A stretch of 27,428 nt of DNA. Source: Gnetum montanum (taxonomy: Eukaryota > Streptophyta > Gnetopsida > Gnetales > Gnetaceae). The DNA is taken from the NCBI GenBank assembly GCA_015680685.1, contig MNCI01033651.1:1-27428 (forward strand), in the 5' to 3' direction. Under the pieces are notes generated by a model. The model saw only the letters and a list, made by a program, of their open reading frames with translations, searched no databases and was not told where the DNA came from. The translations under genes were made by a program, and so were the position numbers. Positions 8,836 through 19,625 of this stretch are shown piece by piece; position 1 is the first letter of the stretch, and each line of letters begins with the position of its first letter.

Positions 8836-10140
8836 TTGGCCCGCTTTAATGATGGAATGTATAGACCCTCTTCATTAAACATGAGAGGAACGCTAGAATT
8901 GTACGACAACATTAAGACTTACCTTCTACATGGCGAACCACCGCACGAGCTAACATATGCACAAAAAGATGCAGTGCGCAAGTGTGCCAGGCAATACGTC
9001 ATCATCGGAGACAATACTCTCTGTAGACGCTCTTTCGATGGGGTATTGCTAACCTGCATTAATAATGACCAAGCACAACGAATAGTTAGCGAAGTCCACG
9101 AGGGGCTGTGTGAAGGACACGTAGCCCCACGAGCCATGGCCACTAAAATCAGACACCTAGGGTACTATTGGTTGTGCATGGAAAAGGACTGCCTTACCAA
9201 GGTCAAGACATATGACACGTGCTAGCATTACACAAACTTAATACACGTGTCACTAACTGAGTTACACACTACATAGATTACTTGGCCATTCCAACGATGG
9301 GGACTAGATATCATAGGTCCCATCATGCATAAATCTTTTGTAGGACATAGCTTCATTATCACTGCCACTAAGTATTTCACGAAGTGGGTTGAGGCTATCC
9401 CCTTATGGAAGATTACATCTCAACAGGTTTGTCATTTCATCTTAGACAATATAGTAACCAAATTTTGGCTTCCTATGACTATTGTGACTAACAATGGGCC
9501 ACAATTTAGTAGTACAGAAACCAAATCTTTTTCCAATAACCTTGGTATCAAGCAATCTTTTTCTTCACCCTATTACCCGCAAGCAAATGGTCAAGCAAAA
9601 GCAACAAACAAGGTAATTATAAATCTACTCAAGAAGATGCTTAGCAACAACAAAAAACAATGGCATGAAAAAATCCTCTACGTGCTATGGGTGTATCGTA
9701 CGACATACAGGACAGCTACAGACAGGCCGCCCTATAGTCTAGTCTATGGATTCGAAGTAGTGTTTCCCTTGGAATTATTGGTTCCCTCATTGCAAATGGT
9801 CCTCTCCACAGTTATAAATGAGACTCAACATAACAAGTCTAGGATTGTGGATTTAGACTCAGTGGAGGAGAAGTGCATCCAGATGCTCGACACCATTGAA
9901 AGGTATCATGACAGGTAGAGACAGAAGCATCATCACAACTTGCATCAATGACTGATTAAGAAAGGAGACTTGGTTCTCAAGGCTGTTCGTGAACGAGCGG
10001 GTAAATTCTCTACAAGTTGGGAAGGCCCTTTCTTGGTTATCAACGCATACAGCAATGGAGCATTCAGGCTAGCAGACATCAACGGCAACAAACATCCGAA
10101 TCCAGTGAATCATCTATATCTGAAGCAGTACTACATCTAA
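8836..10140 (+). pseudogene. Tat pol: integrase
   Basis: Shifted one frame relative to aRH, near the T7 run at 8824-8830. The zinc-binding part has HEGLCEGH and TYDTC followed by TAG, where C-D-x-C-Q is usual: the first cysteine has become Y. The core keeps WGLDIIGPI (first D) but reads VTNNGPQFSS instead of V-T-D-N-G (second D to N) and PQANGQAKATNK instead of Q-A-E-A-T-N-K (E to K). All are G->A changes. The C-terminal part, WEGPFLVINAYSNGAFRLAD to YLKQYYI, is in frame after two TAG/TGA stops near 9916-9956 and ends with TAA. Confidence 0.85.
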
Positions 10141-10169
10141 ACATCAACTCGGCTCAAACGCAAGGTAAC

Positions 10170-10545
10170 AAACGTCCGCTACAACGTAAAACTGGAAAAG
10201 TTGTACACATCCGCTACGACGTAAAATTGGCAAAGTTGTACATGTCTGCTACGACATAAAACTAGCATTTCTTGCACATGTCTGCCAAGATGCTAAACTA
10301 GCAAAGCTTCCGATCGTCCGCCATGATGTGAAATTGGCAAGGTAAGCATACATCTGCTGAGATGCTAAACCAGCATAGACTTGTCCTTGGGTCACGACAT
10401 AAAACTGACATCCACAGCATGATCTGCTAGGACCATAAACTAGCTCTTCCACCGTCTGCTACGACATAAAACTAGCAGGTTTCAGTCTGCCCAGACGTTA
10501 AAATGGGACCATGATCTACTGAGACTTAAAACCAGCAACAATGGT
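10170..10545 (+). repeat. ~35-bp degenerate tandem repeat in the Tat 3' region, about 11 units
   Basis: The word CYGCT/CYGCC ends at 10180, 10215, 10250, 10286, 10322, 10358, 10428, 10460, 10491 and 10520: spacing of 35-36 bases that shortens to about 30 at the right end, with one unit near 10393 mutated. The consensus unit is roughly tgtCTGCTACGACATAAAAC then TAGCA plus a variable tail. Tandem repeats in the 3' untranslated region are known for Tat/Ogre elements and can seed satellite DNA. Confidence 0.75.
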
Positions 10546-11152
10546 CAACCAGCACTCAAAACTAGAATCCGTCAATAGAAAATCCATGAAGCAAGCAAGC
10601 GTGATCACTCTTGCACTGCATTCCTACCAGATGGAATGGGTAAGGCGTTAGAACAGATGCAACACCACTACCTTACTGGCATCCTACTGATTCCTCAGAT
10701 ATGCCGAAAGGCATACTACTGATCCCTCAGAGATGTTGCTACGATAGCCACTCTGTAGTTTTAGCTCCTGGAATCAACTTCATCGCTTGAGGTCCTGAAG
10801 AAATTGTCATCATCCATAGTCTCGATGACCTCTAGCCGTCGCCGCCACCAGATTCTGGGTTAGCAGATTCACCTGACTAGTTCTTTGCCCAGTCAATTGA
10901 GCAAGATGAATCTGGCTATCGACGGCAACTTCATGAACCACGGCATCAACATTGGGACCCTTGCTCCTTGCTATAGTCCCTCTTTCATGGCCTCCGTTCT
11001 CCTTTTCACTTCGGACGGTGCTTGTTTCAATAGCCTCCCCCCCCCCTCCCCAGTGATTAGGACAATTGCTTCTGCTCTCTGTTCTCTGTTATGTTTTGCA
11101 GGTTACTTATTATGACAGCATTAATCGAGAATGCATTCATTAGAAGGTGAGG
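10546..11152. other. Tat 3' untranslated region, no gene recognised
   Basis: No domain-bearing frame. A 76-codon plus frame at 10885-11115 has no recognisable motif. At 11034-11051 a C-rich run gives 4 G, A, 10 G, A on the minus strand (not counted further). A TTTTGCAG acceptor-like site occurs at about 11094-11101. The right end AGAAGGTGAGG is purine-rich and may be the polypurine tract before the LTR. Confidence 0.45.
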
Positions 11153-11789
11153 TGTCACGATGTTCTAAAGTGCTACTCGGACTAGCTTGGCTACTTGGGA
11201 GTGTAAACCCTACCTCTCCCTCCATCAGATACCTTACTTCACTTTCTCCTTTACTTATCCTTACGACCGCCTTTACCCTCTTCTTTGTTTGTACAGAGTG
11301 TGAACATTTAATCAATTCTTTCGCATATCATGTCCATGAACTGGCGTGACGCAACGCACCTCGTGGAATGTAATTTGCACAACAAAAAATAGGCATAGCT
11401 TGGCAAAATGGATGTAAAACAACTCATCCAGGCCATACGGGTGTAACACAACTCATCCATGCAAGCCCTTCATATGCAGTATGGTAGCGTAACTTCTCAC
11501 AAATGCACTCACGAAAGGATGCCTAATGAATTGTTCGTGAACATTTTATGTTCACATGCTTGAGTCTTCCCCGAACCTCCCTCCTCTCACTTATTTAAAA
11601 ATCCCTCCTATGCTCCTCCCCCTACCTTCGCACTTCCAAGTTTGACAGAGTGATATTTGAGCAATTGCCGATGAATGTTGTTGGTTCCTTTACCTCTTTG
11701 GTGTTTCGTATTCTTTGTCAACATATTTTGGGCAAGCCCTCTAAACATCAACCAAGAGGGGCCATTGAAACACCGTAAAAATTTCAAGG

Positions 11790-12400
11790 CCTCAAAGGTT
11801 TAGCAAAATCTTGCAACTCAGACAAGGATTTCTGACAAGTTGCAGCTCAGCAAGTTCCCTTTCCAGCTAAGGGTCTGTTCTTCCATGCTACACAGCACAG
11901 CGTAATAAACTCCAAAAGATAGAACAAGACAAGGGGTGCACAACGGCAAGCCTTCAACTTTGCAAGTTTTCTATGTTTTAGAAATCTTAACTTTTGGCAT
12001 ATTACACCGCATTACGTAAAATAGCATAACATAGCATAACACAGCGTAATGCCAGAAGACAGTCCATCACAACAACAGAGATGACAAGATTCGAAACCTC
12101 GATGGCCCAGCAAAATCTCAAGGCTTAAGCAACAATCCGTAGCATGCCGCACATTTCAGCAAGTTTTCTTTTTCGATTAAGGGGCCTATTATGCTACATT
12201 ACGTAGTGTAGCATAATAAACCCTGGCAAGATTGATCAGAAACAAAAGAAGCACGGTGACAACACTTCAATTTTTTTGCAAGTTCACTATTTTACGCTAA
12301 ATTACACTATGTAGCATAATCTAGCATGACGTAGCGTAATACAAGCAACAATAGAGAGAGCACAATTCAGGCATCAGCAGTTCATATGTCACAATATGCT
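11790..12400 (+). repeat. Tandem duplication, unit about 307 bp, two copies
   Basis: AGCAAAATCT occurs at 11802 and 12109, and CAGCAAGTT at 11848 and 12157 (spacing 307-309). Between them further words correspond, such as CTTCAA plus TTGCAAGTT plus a TCTAT or ACTAT. The copies are well diverged, so the duplication is old. Each copy carries TAGCGTAA-type inverted repeats. Confidence 0.6.
12188..12217. repeat. Perfect 11-bp inverted repeat, 8-base loop
   Basis: ATTATGCTACA at 12188-12198 and its exact reverse complement at 12207-12217. A GCATTACG/CGTAATGC pair at 12009-12016 and 12045-12052 encloses two direct copies of atagcataac, and a TTACGCTA/TAGCGTAA pair lies at 12292-12299 and 12332-12339. 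Confidence 0.7.
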
Positions 12401-12596
12401 CTCTAGCGTATTGAAGTGTAAACAAAGAATAGTTTGTTGCCAAAACTCCAGCAAAAGTGGTTTACGACGCGTTACGCTTTAGAACGTAATGTAGCGTGGC
12501 TCTGCAAGCTTCAAACACAAACACACCAAGTCAACGGCACCTTGTAGGTTCAGGACATGCGTTATCTAAACCGCATTTTTCTCCTAACCCTAACCT

Positions 12597-12604
12597 TATA
12601 AATA
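12597..12604 (+). promoter_or_regulatory. TATA box in the putative Tat LTR
   Basis: TATAAATA, preceded by two CTAACC words (a telobox-like motif seen in plant promoters). The position some 550 bases before the presumed LTR end would fit a U3/R border. Confidence 0.35.
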
Positions 12605-13156
12605 TTCCAGTTGACAAAGATCAAAGGGTTGGCAAAAAATTTCCCTAGATTGACAAATTTTCTCCGTGAGTGATTTTCTTTCATTGGCAATCATTGATAA
12701 CTTTTGGCAAAGATTGACAAGAGACCAAAAGAGGATCAGTGATCATAAGAACATCAGAGGTGATTGGCAAGAATCCTTGATCAAAAATAGCTGGTTAACG
12801 GATACTTTGCTTCGGGTCTGACTTCCTTACGCCCAGATTGACTAGAACAAGGTAGATCGACCTTTGCTTGTTTTATCTTTAAATAGCTTTCTTGTTGTTG
12901 GCACGTGCTTCGTCTAAACTGAAGTCTGCCTGTAATCATTTTATCCAATATATTTTGTTCATAAGTTAAATCCTAGATCTTGGGATCCAATCTCTTGTGT
13001 CCTATTGATACGAATTTTGCAATCACTTTAAATCATTTACATCATTTTCAATTACCTTCAAGATTAACGATATTATATCTCCTCATAAAAATTGCCATTT
13101 TTCCATCCAATTATTACAAAAATTTTACTGATTAAGTAAGTCCCTATCTGATCAAC

Positions 13157-13269
13157 ATGATCGTTCAGGGCACCTTGGATTCGTCTTCTCCAGCATGGCC
13201 CTCGCACGGATCCAGGGTTGGAACTGTGTACATGGACTTCCGCTCGGTATTTCCAGTGACCGACATTTT
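13157..13269. other. Short unassigned segment between Tat-like region and fragment P
   Basis: GC-richer than its surroundings; a plus frame from 13157 is open and reads MIVQGTLDSSSPAWPSHGSR onward, but shows no known motif. It may be the start of something cut off by fragment P. Confidence 0.3.
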
Positions 13270-15185
13270 CCGTCGTTACACTGATCATATGGGGCCCTCA
13301 GTTATTTTTCAATTTTTGTTTTACACATTTTTGTTTTACAATGTTTTTTTCTTACACATTTTTGTTTTACAAATTTCTTTAACTTTTCTAGTTTTTGTTT
13401 TACAACATCGTTATACTTTTTCCATTTTATGTGTATGTGTGTGTGATCCACCCTATAAGTTTGTCACCCAATAAGTGTTCGGAATGATGGTATGAACTAT
13501 TTTCATATTGATTACTAATGTTTTATTTTTACCTTTAAGTCACAATGTTGATACTAAGGTATGTTTCTTTTGATATGGAAAGCAATGAGTTCACTTCATC
13601 CATTCATCCACAACACTCCATGGTCTCTCTAGACTTAGAAATGTATAATCCCCTTCTAATAAGAACTTAAACGAATCGATGACTGGGTATTTCTCAAACT
13701 AAGGAAGGACTCAAGGATTGAAAATGGTGTGACTTCAAGGGAACTTGATGCTTTTATATTGGCCATTCTCTTGGGTGCTTGGATGTTTTCTTTTTGAGTT
13801 TTTCTTGCCGTTCCGATATTACCCAATTATTAGAAGCTGAGTCAATAAAAATAAGAAGTCTTTGCATGGTGTGGTTCTCATGCATAAAAACACGAAAAAA
13901 AAGAAGAGAAAAGAAAAGTGAGAATTCAAAGCACACCCCTTAGACAAAATAAACTTGGGCTACAAGCACTGGTTATGGAACCAAAAGTGTTCCCTCTAAC
14001 TAAGGCCCTTCTCGCTTTCCATTCTCTCCTTTGTTTCATTAGAATGGTGGTGGCTCTTAGAGAAAGCATTCTTGTTACTTCAAGAGGATGGTTCGGCCAA
14101 ATGCATTGATGCAAAGTCACTGGATGTGGTTGGTTTGAGGCCGGAGTTGGAATGGGATTTGCTAAGTCACATTAATCATGCAACACACAAGGGGCTGTAC
14201 ACCACCTTGTTCTTGGGATTCCATGCCATCCTCTTCTCTCCACCCTTCTCTTTATTGTTCACCTCATTACCGATTGTATCATTAGTGTATATATTGTGGT
14301 TGATGCATTATTTTCTTTTTGGTAAATTCTTACAGTTAAGACTTTAACTCTTGTTCCAAATGACATTCCCAGAGCCTACGGACTCTTTGAATGTGGGCAT
14401 TAAGGGCATGAGCCTGCTTTGGGGAGGACCCACTAACATTCCTATTTGGAGCATTAGTTAAATTCTTTCCCCTAACATTTTAAAATTAATTTTATTTTGT
14501 TCATTTCCATCTTGACATCCATTTCATCGATGAAATAGTTGTCCCTTTTTATCTATCTTTCTTACTCCTTTTCTTTCTCCATTCTAACGCTACCGGAGGT
14601 TCGCGATTAGTCATGGGGGTATGGGGCCTAATTTTTTCGATTTTATCCTAGCCCCAAAATTTTTGATTTTCTTCCAAACCCCTTCATCATCGGTAGTCAT
14701 CATTAATATATCTCCCAATCCATATCAATCATACCACAACTCAGCCAATGGACTTACACCGAAGCAAGGTATCAATTACATGATGATTCATTTACCCTTG
14801 CTAATTAAGATTGTGTTGTGTGTGCAGATGGTGACCATGCAATAACAAACCAGATTTGGAGGAACCACTTGGAATGGAGCAGTGCTGGAAGCAGCTATGT
14901 AAGGAGCAAGATTGATGACGTGCTTACAGATGGACAACGAAGGCGCAATCTTGGCATTGGTAGCAGCAACAGCACTTCTTTCTCTCTCTCTTTCTTTCTT
15001 AGCTGCCAACAAAGGCCTGATGTCATTGTAATAAGGTGTTCAGCCTTGTTGTCATGAACACCATTTTTATCAAGTCTTGTAATGATGATCCATTCACATG
15101 TCATCCCATTAGTTCCATTCACCTCAATAATCCCATACCTTCTCGATATTATTGTAAGGAACTCAAGGATGAGTTTTCATTCAGT

Positions 15186-15195
15186 CATGGGGGTA
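15186..15195 (+). promoter_or_regulatory. Polypurine tract of fragment P
   Basis: CATGGGGGTA immediately before the LTR; the same ten bases precede LTR B on the minus strand (22549-22558). This is the expected primer site for plus-strand DNA synthesis. Confidence 0.6.
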
Positions 15196-16053
15196 TGATA
15201 AGATGCAATTCACATGAGCCGCGATATTGCGTCGTCCCCTATGATGTCATGTACCCGATATCGCGGTCCATCACCAAATCTATAAATAAAAGGCGGCACT
15301 CCCCTTATTTCCCATCCTAGGCTAGAAATAGGGAAACTCTCGCAGATTAATCACTCTAGAGATAGAATATTTTCCATGTGCCCACAGTGGGAGTCCCCAA
15401 GTGAACGGATCTTTATTCGAGCAACATTGTACTTGAACGTAAGTTGTGTACAGCAATAAAGATGAGCTTTGTGGATAAACCTTGCAGTGCATGGAATAAG
15501 ATTTATTACTTGTTATTTATTACCTGTTATTTTCTACCTATTATTTATTACCCTGTAGTAGCGCGGCATGAGTATGACTTGATTACGAGCATCTAAGGAT
15601 GTGTACGGCTAGTCAAGGAACGGATGCTCATTACACTTAGGCTAGTTAAGTGCCTCAGTATGATCACTTCAAGCACGTACGTTACGCGTGGTGATCCTAG
15701 TAACAATTAGCATTTGGTAGCCACGGTTGCATAGTTCAGGGTGTGTACGGTTAGTGGCAACGGATGCTAATGCTAGTTAATTTAGACTTAGTCATTAGTT
15801 AGAGTTAGTTAGTTTCTCAACCCTTCACCTCGATAGCATAGGAGAAAAAACATAAAAAGATATAAAAATCATATACCTCGGACTTACTTAACCATACACT
15901 GTGACAACCACAAGTAACTCTAGGAAGACAACGAATGATTAACCCCAAGTGTTCCATGGGACATGTAGGCATTTATTCTATGGAGTTCGACCGGATCACG
16001 TGTGCTACGCTCGTTTCGTATAGTTGAGTGTAGGGGTGCCTCACCACTCATCA
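15196..16053 (+). repeat. LTR P, 858 bp, plus orientation
   Basis: Begins TGATAAG (one change from TGATGAG) directly after the polypurine tract CATGGGGGTA and ends CTCATCA, the inverted partner. TATAAATAAA at 15281-15290 and AATAAA at 15455-15460 sit at the same places as in the other two LTRs. Presence of the PPT marks it as a 3' LTR. Confidence 0.8.
15281..15290 (+). promoter_or_regulatory. TATA box of LTR P
   Basis: TATAAATAAA about 85 bases into the LTR; followed 165 bases later by AATAAA (15455-15460), the likely polyadenylation signal. Confidence 0.6.
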
Positions 16054-16480
16054 AATGTAAATGTGGTACTAGCATATCTATGAATTAATTCTAGTGAGTT
16101 CAGTATATGATCAAGAAAAGGCTATTGGCCATTTCTTGACCACTTTCAATAGTTTTTGCTTTCTATTTAGGAGCAAGCTTGGCATTGAGTATGATCCTCT
16201 TACCATTTTGCAAGAATGCATATTCCAGGATATTAGGTAGAGTTTTCAACTCTAGGGGCTCTTGCTTAAAATTCTTAGGGATCTCCAACTCTACCCAATT
16301 AGTATCATCATTTTCATTATCAAAGAGTTGGTGATGAATTTACTCTACTTCATCCATGCCTATGACATAGGCACATGTAAGCTCTCAAAAAATTCCATGC
16401 ACATTTTGCTGCTATCAAAATTAGTGGTTAGCCACTAGGTGTCCTCTTTTTCTTAGCTACTGCATACAGACACCTTTGAA
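16054..16480 (-). pseudogene. Element 1 pol: segment before RT, truncated
   Basis: Minus frames read KWPIAFS, stop, SYTELTRINS, and end YHIYI at the junction, matching KWSKAFAWSYPELSRINPRI in element 2. It is broken by stops. The RT domain proper is missing. Confidence 0.65.
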
Positions 16481-16549
16481 TATTTGCTTCATCTGCACAC
16501 TACTCACATATAGAAAGAGATGCTTGTTTCACTGCCTAGAGTTTTTGCA

Positions 16550-17115
16550 CATAATTACATCCTATATCATTATACACGATGCATGGAACTTGTCTTTTCT
16601 CTATCTTTCCAAATGCTTCTTTAGAGATTTCCAGGGAAAGATCTCTGATGCTCATTCATGCATCTACAATGCTTAACCATGCCCTTCTCATAATGATTGG
16701 GAAGTTCCCCTGATAGTTTTTGACCTTGATTACTAAGAAGTCAATAGGATATCACCACCCAAAAATAGTGGGCACAATGTCTTCAACCAATCCCAATGGA
16801 ACAATGATGGACTGGTCTACCAATTTTAATTTGATATTACTCTTCTTGAGAGGTGGTAGGTTCTAGGAAATATATATCTCATGAGAGATTAAGTTCACAC
16901 AAGAACCTAAATCAAGAAGAGCCTTACATAGTTTATTCCCAACAATCTATGGATAGATAAGAGGACTTTCAAAATTAGATAATTTTCTAAGAAGGTTTCC
17001 AACATAGATCCAATCAAATATGACATGGGTGAGCATAATAGTATGGATTTTTTATGGCATTTGGTTTGAAGGGAACCTAATGGAAGGATTTGTAGAGGAT
17101 GAAATAGGTGCAAAG
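16550..17115 (-). pseudogene. Element 1 protease
   Basis: Contains KLCKALLDLGSCVNLISHE, the aspartic protease active-site region (the Athila-type D-L-G-x-S-V-N-L form), followed by NLPPLKKSNIKLKLVD and, further on, GNFPIIMRRAWLSIVDA, matching the retropepsin end (usually I-I-L-G-R-P-F-L). Several stops and shifts break the frame. The LLDLG is intact here while element 2 has LLDLD. Confidence 0.7.
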
Positions 17116-17599
17116 TGATCAGTCACTTGAGTTTATGGCTTAGTAGGACTATTAGGTTAGAAGAAGGTCTTTTATGAGCATAAGGCTATGAACCCCTCAG
17201 TTGATGAACCAATTGTAGATTGACGACCCCAGTAGCATTACGTTGTAGCGGCTAGGGTGGAATTTCACCCTACATAGATAGAGTAGGCATTAGTTGGGTT
17301 GAGGGTGGAGGAGTAGGTGTCGGAATAGGAGGAGGATAAGAATGAAAAGTGGAGAATGAGCTCTGTAGTATTCAGGAGGGTAGTAGTGATGCTAGAAGGG
17401 AGAAGTGTGATTGGAAGAGTCATGTGGAGATAGTGGTTACTAAACATAATACCCATATGGAGCTAGTTACTTGTAAGGGTATTATTATCTTGGTGGTGGC
17501 ATCCCCACAATTATGGTTGGTGCAACTTTTGGTATTATTCATATGATTGTAGTGGCACTCCACTTGGATAATATTGCTATTGTTGATGAAATTGCCTAG

Positions 17600-19450
17600 G
17601 ATTGCCTTAAGGATAAGGCAACCTGTTGGGTGCTTGTCTTCTTGCTAGTCATGGATTTAAAGCATACATCCTAGATTCTTGTAATTGTGACATAGTAGGA
17701 CAACATCCCTTATGATGTTCGTATTAGTAGATGTCACACCCACCATCATCATTTGATTTAGTTTCTATGACTTCATATACTACAGAAAATTTTCCCTTAC
17801 CCCTTTGATAGGCATGTTTAGCTTCTTTTTGCATCTTGCAATTATAATTACTACTCTGCTCTCTTGATTCTTCAACAATTTTCAATGCAATTTGGAATTT
17901 TTCATCCAACAAATCCTCCATTTTATCCAACTTAGCTAAAATTTCAAACATAGATTTTTGGATTGGCTAGATCTTTTTGTTGACCACCTCATCAAGTGAT
18001 GATTCTTCATTGCTATCATAAAATCGAACCTCCCTTTTCCTAATGGAAGGATCCCTATTGTATTCCTTTGCACTTTTCTCATTTCCTTAACTCTTCTCTT
18101 CTTTTACTACCTACTTAATTAGCCTTTCAATTTGATGGGCTCAAAGTTTTTATAGTCTTCCTTGGGCATAGACCCCAGTAGTTCTCCTTGTTTTTGATCT
18201 GAGACCATCAATGATATGGCAAAGTTGTTTCCATTAAAAAATAACCATGGCTAGGGCATTAGTGTATGAAAGAATAGTACCTACCCATGGTGGCATCCAA
18301 GGGTTCATGGTTTCCTTGCTTCCATTCTTGGATCTACCTTCTCAAATTAGATACTCTAGAGTATGTTTCATACTTATAATTAAATAGCTCTAGCATCATA
18401 CTCCACCTATGGATCAATTCTAGCTCCAAGGATTGGTACTGGCTTTTTTATTCCTTGATGAGCATCCTAAGAAATAGATTTAATTTTTTCCAATCATTTT
18501 AAATATTCTATAAGGCCTAGGAATCATGAAAAGCTTGAAGATGTGCTTGTCGATTAGAGTTATATCCCCCCTCAAATCTAGGAATATTATTCATATCAAG
18601 TCATCTGATCCAGTTGTCTTTCACATGCATGGTTGAAATTTTTATGGCCTCTTCTATATGTAGCATGCTTTGAGTTGCCAAAAAAGGCTCATCATCATCA
18701 TTATTTCATTGTTACCGATGATGTACTTTATTACCCCTTCATTCATTATGGGCACAACGATCATCATTAATGTCTTGTTGTTCACCTCCATCATGGTTGT
18801 TCCTTCTATAGTGTTTCTTAGAACCAAAATAGTAAGAACAAAAAGATGCAAATGAAGAGGATAAAGATGGAGGAGGACTGCAACCTATTTTCTACCAATT
18901 CCCCTTTGTTTTTCATGGCCATGTTCATTAGGTTTCTTAGCCTCTTAATACTTGTCTAAACCCCTACCTTGACTACCATCTTTGCCTAAACCTGGATTGT
19001 TGATAGTGGACCGTAGATTTAGAGCCACAGACCCATCACCAATAACAAGGGGTGAATAATTTTCATGTTGAGAACCCCCAGAGGAAGGGTCCTCATTGTT
19101 ATCTTAGTTTAGCAAGAATAAGGAATTGGTGAATCATTTTCCCTTTATCAACTCATGGTGCTTCTCTTGGTGTCAATCTCTCCTATGTTGTGTTTTAGTG
19201 GGACAATAGTCCCAGTAGTTGTAATCATGCATAATTTCCTCCTCTTGAAGATCTCAAATGCCTAACTTCTTAAGAGTTTGAAGTAGCATCATGGGCACAA
19301 ATCGATCGGGAGGCATTACAATATTACCTTTCATATCACGTCATTGCAATTGTTTATCTTGATGCAGGATGAAGTTGAAAGAACGCACATACTCATTTGG
19401 ATGAGTATACACCACCTTGAATTCTTATGGAACTAATGGTTTAGAATCAT
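17600..19450 (-). pseudogene. Element 1 gag remnant
   Basis: Pieces legible on the minus strand: EEAIKISTMHVKDNWIR and MNNIPRFEGGI (N-terminal part, about 18660-18560), ELIHRWSMMLELFNYKYETY and QEWKQGNHEPLDATMGRYY (capsid-like, about 18440-18270), KMEDLLDEKFQIALKIVEE with a basic region (17951-17724), then CDIY-x-YEHHKGCC, a damaged zinc knuckle. It is heavily interrupted by stops. No start codon could be fixed. Confidence 0.6.
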
Positions 19451-19604
19451 CATGCTTGTGAGAAGAAGATATTTTACAATATAAATAAAATATTAGTGTG
19501 CCTATGTGATTATATTTATGATGAGAATGATTTTGACCTTAGGGTTCGGCCAATGATGTTAATGATGTTCACTAAGCCTAGATAGTGCATGTTTCAACAA
19601 AATG

Positions 19605-19625
19605 AGTCCTTGAAAATGGCACCAA
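19605..19625 (-). promoter_or_regulatory. Primer binding site of element 1
   Basis: Immediately after the LTR end the minus strand reads TTGGTGCCATTTTC. Athila/Tat elements usually have TGGCGCC there; the C to T difference fits the decay seen elsewhere. Which tRNA it pairs with cannot be decided. Confidence 0.45.

Larger units (their letters stand above)
6684..11152 (+). mobile_element. Internal region of a dead Tat/Ogre-lineage Ty3/gypsy retrotransposon
   Basis: Pol domains come in the order RT, RNase H, archaeal-type RNase H (aRH), integrase. That second RNase H before integrase is the diagnostic feature of the plant Tat lineage. The pol ends YLKQYYI with stop TAA at 10140, like other Tat elements, and is followed by a tandem-repeat-bearing 3' untranslated region. 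Gag, protease and a matching 5' LTR were not found in the window. The copy is inactive: a frameshift near the T7 run at 8824-8830, at least a dozen in-frame stops, and lost catalytic residues. Confidence 0.85.
11153..13156 (+). mobile_element. Possible 3' LTR of the Tat element (edges uncertain)
   Basis: Starts TGTCACGATG right after a purine-rich AGAAGGTGAGG, as an LTR would. It contains no gene, has internal tandem duplication and hairpins as in a long U3, a TATAAATA box at 12597-12604 and ends near a CA at 13156. No second copy exists in the window, so neither the LTR identity nor the right edge can be proven. It could also be unrelated intergenic DNA after position 11152. Confidence 0.35.
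13270..16053 (+). mobile_element. Fragment P: 3' region plus 3' LTR of an Athila-like element
   Basis: The region matches, in inverted orientation, positions 21686 to about 24460, including the words around ATAAGTG at 13470, the CATTCATCCA block near 13600, CTTCA-GAGGATGG near 14085, and the CATTCAGTCATGGGGGTATGAT block at 15180. It has no coding part of gag or pol; 13270-15185 corresponds to the 3' untranslated region and 15196-16053 to the LTR. The 5' end is lost at about 13270. Small plus frames (13918-14109, 14072-14347) are weakly conserved in element 2 but without a clear bias to silent change. Confidence 0.75.

Noticed and set aside
10017-10259. 80-codon plus-strand frame
   Set aside because: Out of frame with the integrase end (stop at 10140) and runs into the tandem repeat.
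10170-10545. CRISPR-like array
   Set aside because: Repeats are directly adjacent and degenerate with no unique spacers, in a plant retroelement.
12583-12596. Telomere-like CTAACCCTAACC
   Set aside because: Only two units; more likely a telobox-type promoter motif than an interstitial telomere.
13157-13474. 105-codon plus-strand frame as a gene
   Set aside because: First third is unassigned; the rest lies in T-rich sequence of fragment P that is noncoding in element 2.
18654-18855. Two opposing 60-codon frames rich in Met/Ile
   Set aside because: Arise from a CAT/ATG-rich low-complexity part of the gag remnant.
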